This document shows positions 1 to 5,388 of a DNA stretch of 6,217 nt, one piece after another; position 1 is the first letter of the stretch; the number at the start of each line of letters is the position of its first letter. The stretch comes from Bacteroidales bacterium (GTDB taxonomy: Bacteria; Bacteroidota; Bacteroidia; Bacteroidales; JAOZQN01). A model generated the notes under the pieces. It did not search any database, had not been told where the DNA came from, and saw nothing but the letters and a program-made list of their open reading frames with translations. A program made the position numbers and the translations under genes. Location of the stretch: contig JAOZTW010000325.1 of NCBI GenBank assembly GCA_029938985.1, positions 1 through 6,217 of the forward strand, read 5' to 3'.

Positions 1-25
1 ACTTTAGATAATTAAGTCTTAATAT

Positions 26-56
26 GTTACTTGGATTTTATTAAAAAGCAAGTAAC
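26..56. other. Small imperfect hairpin upstream of the TPR-CHAT gene
   Basis: Bases 26-33 (GTTACTTG) and 49-56 (CAAGTAAC) are perfect 8-bp inverted arms. The loop holds a second short pairing of 36-39 (TTTT) with 44-47 (AAAA). No T-tract follows on the plus strand, so a classical intrinsic terminator is not supported. It could be the end of a transcript from an upstream gene outside the window, or chance in AT-rich DNA. I see no coding region in bases 1-178. Confidence 0.3.
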
Positions 57-178
57 CAATGCTTTAATGTTATGATAAAAAGTTTTCCCGACTTTTCAGG
101 TAGTTAGTAAAAAGTTAAAAAAAAGTCTTTATTTTAAACAGTTATATAGACCTATATCTAATAAATAATTAACATAAT

Positions 179-211
179 TTTGTTTACTTTAAATTTTAAT
201 ATACATCTTTG
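179..211 (+). promoter_or_regulatory. Bacteroidota-type promoter of the TPR-CHAT gene
   Basis: A TTTG element at 179-182 is followed after 21 bases by CATCTTTG at 204-211. This differs from the Bacteroidota -7 consensus TAnnTTTG only at the first base. The geometry fits the -33/-7 promoter used by the housekeeping sigma factor of this phylum. Transcription would begin a few bases downstream, giving a leader of roughly 20-25 bases that is A-rich before the ATG at 240. The site therefore helps decide the start: an in-frame TTG at 180 lies inside the -33 element and would be upstream of the transcript. Confidence 0.6.
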
Positions 212-239
212 CAAAATTAAAACAACTCTAAAAAAAAAC

Positions 240-3200
240 ATGACAACAAAAACAATTAGCACAATTTTATTGTTAATTATTATAACAGTCCATACCTTTG
301 CACAAAACATAACAACAGATACCACTTTGGCAAAACAATATTATGCACTTGGCGATAAATATTACTATGAAAGCAATATAGATAGCTCAACATTTTATTA
401 CCAAAAAGCAGCAGATGTTTACAAAAAAGTAGCACAAGTAAATAATGATACTCTAATGTGGGCAAAACACATAAGATGTATATATGATGTTTCGTTAAAC
501 TATACTTTTTTATCAAATTTTGATTTAAGTATTTCAATTTTGGATACTGCTCTTATTGTTTGTAATAAGTATCTTGGCTATTTTCATAAACAAACCGCAA
601 ATGTTTGTGAAAGTTTTGGAACAGTTTATTATAATAAATCAGAATACGACAAAGCATTGGAATATTATTTTAAAAGTTTGGATATATATAAAGAACTATT
701 TGGAGAAAAACATGATGATGTGGCAACATCTTATAATAATATTGGAGTTGTTTACGAAAAAAAATCTGAATACGACAAAGCTTTGCAATATAATTTAAAA
801 AGTTTGGAAATAAAAAAAGAATTCTTTGGCGAAAAACATGTTGAAGTTGCTGACTCTTACAATAATATTGGAGTTATTTACTTTGCAAAATTAGAATACG
901 ACAAAGCTTTGCAATATTTTTTTAAAAGTTTGGAAATAAAAAAAGAATTACTTGGCGAGCAACATGCAGACATAGCAATTTCTTATAATAATATTGGAGC
1001 TGTTTACTATGACAAATCTGAATACGACAAAGCTCATGAATACTTTTTTAAATGTTTAGAAATAGAAATAAAATTATTTGGAGAAAAGAATGAGGCTGTA
1101 GCAACATCCTACAATAATATTGGAGCTTATTACATTGATAAATCAGAACAAGACAAAGCTTTGCAATATTATTTTAAAGCTTTGAAAATAAGAAAAGAAT
1201 TATTTGGAGAGAAACATGTTGATGTCGCAATTTCTTATAATAATATTGGAATTGTTTATCAGGATAAATACGAATTAGACAAAGCTTTGCAATATTTTTT
1301 TAAAAGTTTGGAAATAAGAAAAGAACTATTTGGAGAAAAACATATTTATGTGTCAATCTCTTATAGTAATATTGGTCGTTTATTTAGAGACAGTAAACAA
1401 TTTGAAACTGCTTTAAAATATTTACATCTTGGCATGTCGGCAGATTTAAGAGATTTTAATGACACAACAGATATTACAAAAGTACCTGCAATGAAAAACT
1501 ACTTAGAATACATTGCATTATTAGAAGTTTTACAAGCCAAAGCGGAAATTTTTACTTACCACAGCAAAGACCTGACTGGTTTTGAAAACCTGTCAGGTAT
1601 GGAGCTTGCATTGCAACACTATCAAGCTGCCGATACACTAATTTCGCTTGTTCGTCAAGATATTACATATAAGTCGGATAAACTTACACTTGGAGAAAAG
1701 GCAAATTCAATTTATAAGGGGGCAATTAATGTTTGCTTTAACTTATCAAATATAAAAACAGAACATGCCTTGGCTCTACAAACAAGTTACAAAGAACAGG
1801 CATTTTATTTTTCCGAAAAAGTTAAAACTCGCATATTTCTTGATGAATTGGCTGAAAAACAAGCTGTCAAAAAATCAAATATTCCTGAAAACCTTATAGA
1901 AAAAGAAAAAGATTTACGTTCTTCTATTTCGCTTTATAAAAACAAATTGTCAGAACAGTTAGAGAATGAGGAGGAGTCAAAATATAAATCCGAATTATTT
2001 GCTACAACAAGAGAATACGAACAACTTATTGAGCAATTAACAGAAGACTATCCAAAATATGCAGAACTAAAATATAATCAAAATGTTCCGTTGGTTGCAG
2101 ATATTCAGTCTGTTATTAAAACAAATACTGCTGTTAGAAGTTATACTGTTGCAGATAGTTTAATTTTTATTATTACAATTACAGAAATTAATTTTGAAAT
2201 AGACACAGTTAGCAAACCAGCTAATATGAATAAAGATATTGGTAAGATGAAAAGATATTTAGAAAATGATAATAAAAGCGACCACAAAAAATTTGCTGAT
2301 GTATCATATAGATTCTACAATTTGCTTTTTCCAGAATATGCAGATTTTAATAACAACATTGAGAACATAATAATAGTGCCCAACGACAGTCTTTCGCTTA
2401 TTCCTTTTGAAACTTTGTTAACAGAAAAACGCACCGATGATTATCATAATTTTTCTAACTATCCTTTTTTATTACAAAAGTACTCCATTTCTTATGCTCC
2501 TTCTGTAACTATGCTTTATAATAAAATTAATTACAATTATGAAAACACAAGTAACAAAGTAGCAATTTTTGCTCCAATTTTTAGCGACAACGATAGTATA
2601 ATAATAGATAAATCGTACAGTGAATTTGAGACAGAAAATGCTTTACGCACAATAAAAGAGAGCTGTTTTACCGATAACAATGGTTCAATAAAAGAATTGA
2701 AATATTCTAAATTAGAAGCAAATAAAATAAAAAAGATTTTTAATCCTAATGCTCATAAATATATGTATAGAGGTGCTTCTGAGGAGATTGTAAAATCGGA
2801 TATTATGCAGGAATATAAAATTGTGCATTTTGCAACACATGGAGAAGCTAACACCGAGAAACAATATTTATCAAAAGTAGTATTAACACAAGACAGCACC
2901 AGCAAAGAAGACGGTATGCTCCATGCCAACGAAATTTATGGTTTAAATTGGAATGCCGATTTGGTAACATTATCGGCTTGCCAAACCGCCGCAGGCAAAG
3001 TGCAGAACGGCGAAGGCGTAATGGATTTATCACGAGCCTTTTTTCATGCAGGCACCAACAATGTGTTGGCATCGTTGTGGTCTGTAAACGACAAATCTAC
3101 CGCCGTTTTAATGATACAATTTTATAAAAATTATAATAACAAAAACATGACTTATGCACAAGCTTTGCAACAAGCAAAATTAAAAATGTTGAAGTCAAAA

Positions 3201-3254
3201 GAATTTAGCCACCCAAAATATTGGGCAGCGTTTTTACTAATTGGAAGAAATTAA
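240..3254 (+). CDS. Exported TPR-repeat CHAT-domain (caspase-like) protein
   Basis: A 1004-residue protein beginning at the ATG at 240. The start is chosen because it gives a clean signal peptide: Lys4, hydrophobic residues 8-17, then T-F-A before Gln22 as a likely signal peptidase I site. About nine TPR-type units span residues 27-406; units 113-406 are seven regular 42-residue repeats with the core SYNNIG...YDKAL.YFKSLEI. A helical linker (about 415-610, with a charged coiled-coil-like stretch 550-600) leads to a C-terminal CHAT domain (about 625-1003). The expected catalytic dyad of this caspase-like peptidase family is visible as His867 in HFATHG and Cys914 in LSACQTAAG. The G.GVMDLSRAFFHAG and LASLWSVND blocks follow and the protein ends in the usual KYWAAFLLIG. 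The family comprises cysteine peptidases whose TPRs are thought to bind partners or substrates; the substrate here is unknown. The signal peptide predicts action outside the cytoplasm. The 3' end overlaps the convergent membrane-protein gene by 18 bases. A 29-bp palindrome encodes part of the linker, and bases around 2890-3110 are markedly richer in G+C. The family call is confident; activity and target are inference. Confidence 0.93.
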   Translation: MTTKTISTILLLIIITVHTFAQNITTDTTLAKQYYALGDKYYYESNIDSSTFYYQKAADVYKKVAQVNNDTLMWAKHIRCIYDVSLNYTFLSNFDLSISILDTALIVCNKYLGYFHKQTANVCESFGTVYYNKSEYDKALEYYFKSLDIYKELFGEKHDDVATSYNNIGVVYEKKSEYDKALQYNLKSLEIKKEFFGEKHVEVADSYNNIGVIYFAKLEYDKALQYFFKSLEIKKELLGEQHADIAISYNNIGAVYYDKSEYDKAHEYFFKCLEIEIKLFGEKNEAVATSYNNIGAYYIDKSEQDKALQYYFKALKIRKELFGEKHVDVAISYNNIGIVYQDKYELDKALQYFFKSLEIRKELFGEKHIYVSISYSNIGRLFRDSKQFETALKYLHLGMSADLRDFNDTTDITKVPAMKNYLEYIALLEVLQAKAEIFTYHSKDLTGFENLSGMELALQHYQAADTLISLVRQDITYKSDKLTLGEKANSIYKGAINVCFNLSNIKTEHALALQTSYKEQAFYFSEKVKTRIFLDELAEKQAVKKSNIPENLIEKEKDLRSSISLYKNKLSEQLENEEESKYKSELFATTREYEQLIEQLTEDYPKYAELKYNQNVPLVADIQSVIKTNTAVRSYTVADSLIFIITITEINFEIDTVSKPANMNKDIGKMKRYLENDNKSDHKKFADVSYRFYNLLFPEYADFNNNIENIIIVPNDSLSLIPFETLLTEKRTDDYHNFSNYPFLLQKYSISYAPSVTMLYNKINYNYENTSNKVAIFAPIFSDNDSIIIDKSYSEFETENALRTIKESCFTDNNGSIKELKYSKLEANKIKKIFNPNAHKYMYRGASEEIVKSDIMQEYKIVHFATHGEANTEKQYLSKVVLTQDSTSKEDGMLHANEIYGLNWNADLVTLSACQTAAGKVQNGEGVMDLSRAFFHAGTNNVLASLWSVNDKSTAVLMIQFYKNYNNKNMTYAQALQQAKLKMLKSKEFSHPKYWAAFLLIGRN
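576..1457 (+). repeat. Seven tandem 126-bp units encoding the TPR array
   Basis: Seven in-frame units of 42 codons run from Gly113 to Phe406 of the CHAT protein, each starting at the GEKH-like motif. Conservation extends to the DNA: bases 901-939 are identical to 1279-1317, exactly three periods (378 bases) apart. The last unit (1332-1457) is the most diverged and probably caps the array. Such near-identical units can gain or lose copies by recombination, so copy number may vary between strains. Confidence 0.9.
1570..1598. repeat. 29-bp palindromic element embedded in frame in the CHAT gene
   Basis: Arms 1570-1583 (ACCTGACTGGTTTT) and 1585-1598 (AAAACCTGTCAGGT) pair at 13 of 14 positions around a single central G at 1584. 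From memory, a palindrome of the ACCTGACAGGTTTT / AAAACCTGTCAGGT type is dispersed through many Bacteroidota genomes, mostly between genes; I could not check this here. In this gene it is read through in frame and supplies about ten residues (DLTGFENLSG, residues 444-453). These lie in a loop between two helices of the linker that joins the TPR array to the CHAT domain. Confidence 0.75.
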
Positions 3255-4202
3255 TTTTTCTTTCAATTCTTTCGCCTTTTTATAAACATCTTTTTGTTGA
3301 TATTTTTCGTCTATCAAGGTGTTAAGATAAAATAAAGCTTTGTTTTTATCCTCCTTATACAACTGTATATGAGCCAGTAAAAACAAAGCAGGATGTCTAT
3401 GTTTTTCATAACAATTGTCTTGAATGTTAATGACATATTGCAAACAGTTTTCAGCTTTATCAATCATTGTTACATTATTTGGATTTTCTTGTAGAATTAG
3501 CAATGCAATTTTTGCAATATTAATATTAGCCCAACAATAATCAATATCTTTAGCTTCAATTTTTGATTCAATCAAATCTATTGCTTTTGAATATTTTTTA
3601 TTTCTAATAAACTTTTCTATTTCACTGTTAGAACCTCTTGATGTTGCTTCTTCAATACTAATAAATTCTTGGTTTTGAGCAATATATTTTAACGAGCTTT
3701 TATTGTCAGGCAAATTATTTTTGTTATCTATTTTTTCAATAGCATTGTTTTCAATCTCTACAATCTTCATTTTATATTCGGCTATTTGCTTTTTCAAAGA
3801 ATCGTTTTCAACACCATTATTAGTATTTTCTTTATTCATTTTAGTAATAATTGTTTCTTTTTCCAACAAGCTTGTTTCTATTGTCAATAATTTACTCTCA
3901 ATATTAATATTTTTTGATAAAAAGAATATTGAGACAGCAATAAGTAAAAACAAACTTGCAGCATAACCAACTGCTATATTACGGTTAATATAAATGATTT
4001 TTGTTTTTTTAGTACTTTTTGCAATTACATTTTTCTGCACATTAATAGCCGATTTTAAAGCAATACCAATATCTGTTTGTATTTTTACCTCCTTAGCAAA
4101 TTTTTTATTTGTATTAAATTTTTCTTTAAAAACAACAATTTCTTCATTAGTTAAATTGTTATCAACAAAGCTGTTTATTAATCTATAATCTTTTTCTAAC
4201 AT
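3237..4202 (-). CDS. Anti-sigma-like single-pass membrane protein with C-terminal TPR-like region
   Basis: 321 residues, second gene of the minus-strand operon, starting at the ATG whose complement is 4200-4202, 29 bases after the sigma gene stops. Residues 5-50 (YRLINSFVDNNLTNEEIVVF, then a KEVKIQTDI-like end) resemble the N-terminal helices of Bacteroidota anti-sigma proteins. There is no zinc-binding HxxxCxxC motif. A Lys-rich stretch at 62-69 precedes one transmembrane helix at about 75-96, predicting N-in/C-out topology. Residues 97-158 are a charged, probably coiled-coil stretch. Residues 194-316 form helical pairs of TPR type (KKYSKAIDLIESKI; HPALFLLAHIQLYKEDKNKALFYLNTLI). The likely role is to hold the ECF sigma factor at the membrane and sense an extracytoplasmic partner through the TPR part. 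This rests on gene order and topology, not on a recognised anti-sigma signature, so a structural TPR membrane protein remains possible. Its TAG stop (complement of 3237-3239) lies inside the convergent CHAT gene. Confidence 0.75.
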   Translation of the reverse strand: MLEKDYRLINSFVDNNLTNEEIVVFKEKFNTNKKFAKEVKIQTDIGIALKSAINVQKNVIAKSTKKTKIIYINRNIAVGYAASLFLLIAVSIFFLSKNINIESKLLTIETSLLEKETIITKMNKENTNNGVENDSLKKQIAEYKMKIVEIENNAIEKIDNKNNLPDNKSSLKYIAQNQEFISIEEATSRGSNSEIEKFIRNKKYSKAIDLIESKIEAKDIDYCWANINIAKIALLILQENPNNVTMIDKAENCLQYVINIQDNCYEKHRHPALFLLAHIQLYKEDKNKALFYLNTLIDEKYQQKDVYKKAKELKEKLISSN

Positions 4203-4231
4203 AATATTTGTTTTAAATAGTTATTAATTAG

Positions 4232-4849
4232 CTATTTATTTAATTTTTTTTTCAAATTATTTTTACAACGCCAGTAGGTACTTTTACACACACTTAAACT
4301 CACTATTTTATATAGAATACCTACCATTTGCATAATTTCTTTATATGTGTGTTTTTGTTTTAACACCAAAAGCATTTTACATTTTTCAGATAATTTATGA
4401 AAAGCGGCAATATACTCTTTCGACAATTCATTTTCTTCTGTTTCTATTTCAATTCCATATAGTTCTTTTTTCTTTCTATATTCTATTGCTTTATTTTTCT
4501 TAAACTCATCTTCAAAATCGGTAGTATGTTGTTCTAATATTTCGTTTGATACAATAAATTTAGAATTGCCGTTCATTAATTTATTGTATTCATAAGCTTT
4601 TATAGCACATGCCTTTTTAAAATATGATAGAAAACCTTTTTCGTTTTTGAAAACGAATTTATTTGCAATAATTTTTTCGTGAACATAATAAAGAGCATCT
4701 GATAATATTGTAAGTGCCTCACTTTTATTTTTTATTTTGGCTTTCACCAATATTAATCCTATAACATTATCTTTTAAATCTGAAAACACAATCTTACTTG
4801 CTTTTTCAATATTTCCAGACTTTAAATAATTATACAATTCCTCTAACAT
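4232..4849 (-). CDS. ECF-type RNA polymerase sigma factor (divergent)
   Basis: 205 residues, the length expected of an ECF sigma factor, and the promoter-proximal gene of a two-gene operon with the membrane protein. A region-2-like segment covers about residues 20-95, including SEALTILSDALYYVHEKI and the FLSYFKKACAIKAYEY helix that corresponds to the 2.3/2.4 area. Residues 96-142 form a charged linker. Region 4 covers about 147-203: AAFHKLSEKCKMLLVLKQKHTYKEI, then the recognition-helix area SVCKSTYWRCKNNLKKKL. The final RCKNNLKKKL-like pattern is typical of Bacteroidota ECF proteins. It would direct RNA polymerase to a small set of promoters when released by its membrane partner. The turn between the two region-4 helices (about 176-188) looks longer by roughly two to four residues than in the relatives I recall. 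There is no Shine-Dalgarno sequence before the ATG. Region 2 is divergent, so subgroup assignment is not possible by eye. Confidence 0.82.
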   Translation of the reverse strand: MLEELYNYLKSGNIEKASKIVFSDLKDNVIGLILVKAKIKNKSEALTILSDALYYVHEKIIANKFVFKNEKGFLSYFKKACAIKAYEYNKLMNGNSKFIVSNEILEQHTTDFEDEFKKNKAIEYRKKKELYGIEIETEENELSKEYIAAFHKLSEKCKMLLVLKQKHTYKEIMQMVGILYKIVSLSVCKSTYWRCKNNLKKKLNK

Positions 4850-4855
4850 AGTATT

Positions 4856-5000
4856 ACAATGTGTTTTTTTGTAAATGTAAACACTTTTTTGTTTTTTTCT
4901 ACTCTTTACTTACCTTATAATCTATTATTTACAGATGTAATAAAAAAGGAGTGTTTACTTTATTATTTATTTCTCTTATAAGGATATACAAAGATAATAA
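4856..5000. repeat. Structured repeat, copy A (sigma leader)
   Basis: The left end, 4856-4884, matches copy B at 27 of 29 bases, 223 bases away. Similarity resumes in the middle (a TTTAC-rich stretch and an AATAAAAAA tract) and at the right end, where TTTCTCTTATAAGGATATA corresponds to copy B's TTTCTCTTGTAAAGATATA. The copy occupies the predicted 5' untranslated leader of the sigma gene plus its -7 box. It could be a duplicated regulatory leader, a pair of operators, or a decayed small mobile element; I see no target-site duplication. Confidence 0.6.
4872..4962. promoter_or_regulatory. Long inverted repeat A in the sigma-gene leader
   Basis: The core arms are GTAAACACT at 4877-4885 and AGTGTTTAC at 4950-4958, perfectly complementary over 9 bp. 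Pairing continues inward as T5 (4886-4890) with A5 (4943-4947) after a two-base GG bulge, and outward as TAAA (4872-4875) with TTTA (4959-4962) after one unpaired T. The total is about 18 bp around a ~52-base AT-rich loop. In a transcript from the minus-strand promoter this would fold shortly before the sigma start codon. As DNA it could equally be two facing protein-binding sites. Confidence 0.5.
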
Positions 5001-5017
5001 AAATGTAGAATTACAAA
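4989..5017 (-). promoter_or_regulatory. Predicted promoter of the sigma / anti-sigma-like operon
   Basis: On the minus strand the complement of 4989-4996 reads TATCTTTG, a perfect TAnnTTTG -7 element. The complement of 5014-5017 reads TTTG, 17 bases upstream, a little closer than the usual ~20. Transcription would start near 4980-4985, giving a leader of about 130 bases to the sigma ATG at 4849. That leader contains inverted repeat A. The match is to the housekeeping promoter type, so the operon need not depend on its own sigma factor. Confidence 0.5.
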
Positions 5018-5078
5018 AAAAATGTTTCTCTTGTTTAATCATTAAAAAATAATTATTCAAATAATCTACCATACATGT

Positions 5079-5216
5079 ACAATGTATTTTTTTGTAAAGG
5101 TAAACACTCCAGTTTTTTTTTAATTTTTATTTACATTATACTCAACTACTTACAAAGGAATAAAAAATGGGGGTGTTTACCTTTTCGTTTTTTTCTCTTG
5201 TAAAGATATAAAAAAT
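5079..5216. repeat. Structured repeat, copy B (further upstream)
   Basis: This is the second, diverged copy of the element, in the same orientation as copy A. Its left end 5079-5107 is nearly identical to 4856-4884. The right end around 5191-5210 (TTTCTCTTG then TAAAGATATA) matches copy A's right end. The position equivalent to copy A's -7 box reads TATCTTTA on the minus strand (complement of 5201-5208), losing the final G, and I see no -33 partner. This copy may therefore have lost promoter activity. Confidence 0.6.
5096..5184. promoter_or_regulatory. Long inverted repeat B
   Basis: Arms 5096-5110 (AAAGGTAAACACTCC) and 5170-5184 (GGGGTGTTTACCTTT) are complementary at 14 of 15 positions, and the exception can form a G-T (G-U) pair. 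The inner flanks again offer a T6 (5113-5118) and an A6 (5162-5167) run, as in copy A. The loop is 59 bases. Keeping the arms while the loop diverges suggests the paired arms are the selected part. It is better conserved as a palindrome than copy A. Confidence 0.6.
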
Positions 5217-5335
5217 ATTGAATACAGAAATATTTTTTTTTTGTTTTTAAGAAATAAAATTACAGCATTTCAGAAGGCGAAATTATTAGCATAGGTTTTA
5301 TAAATAAGTACCCATACAAAAGTTTTAATCACATA

Positions 5336-5362
5336 ATTGTATCATTGCACCATTGCACCATT
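5336..5362. repeat. Period-8 microrepeat upstream of the histidine kinase
   Basis: Units ATTGTATC (5336-5343), ATTGCACC (5344-5351), ATTGCACC (5352-5359) and a partial ATT follow one another. They end 26 bases before the kinase ATG. An 8-bp period could place protein-binding half-sites or allow slipped-strand length changes that alter spacing to the start codon. No function is demonstrated. Confidence 0.7.
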
Positions 5363-5388
5363 TTTTACAAATAAGTTATTATTAAATT

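Larger units (their letters stand above)
4850..5388. other. 539-bp non-coding divergent intergenic region
   Basis: I find no credible gene on either strand between the sigma factor and the histidine kinase. The region is very AT-rich with many T- and A-runs. It holds two diverged copies of a structured repeat, a good minus-strand promoter between them, and a period-8 microrepeat close to the kinase start. I do not find a convincing TTTG/TAnnTTTG promoter for the kinase. The nearest -7-like match is TAGGTTTT at 5292-5299, without a matching -33 element. No tRNA or other classical RNA gene is apparent. Confidence 0.7.

Noticed and set aside
26..56. Intrinsic terminator at the window start
   Set aside because: The stem is only 8 bp with an AT-rich inner part and no T-tract follows on the plus strand, so it is listed only as a hairpin.
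180..239. Upstream TTG start extending the CHAT protein by 20 residues
   Set aside because: It overlaps the TTTG element of the likely promoter, lies upstream of the predicted transcript start, and would bury the signal peptide behind a polar extension. The ATG at 240 starts a clean signal peptide.
2848..3072. 74-codon antisense open frame over the CHAT catalytic core
   Set aside because: It is a shadow of the GC-richer stretch. The sense frame carries conserved CHAT motifs, and the antisense product, rich in Arg, Leu, Cys and His, shows no recognisable domain.
3703..4188. Two hydrophobic plus-strand open frames opposite the membrane-protein gene
   Set aside because: Their Phe/Ile/Leu-rich composition arises from reading the complement of Lys/Asn/Glu-rich AT codons. 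The minus-strand frame is longer and has domain structure.
4856..5216. CRISPR array in the repeat-rich intergenic region
   Set aside because: There are only two long diverged copies with internal palindromes. There are no short identical repeats with uniform spacers and no cas genes in the window.
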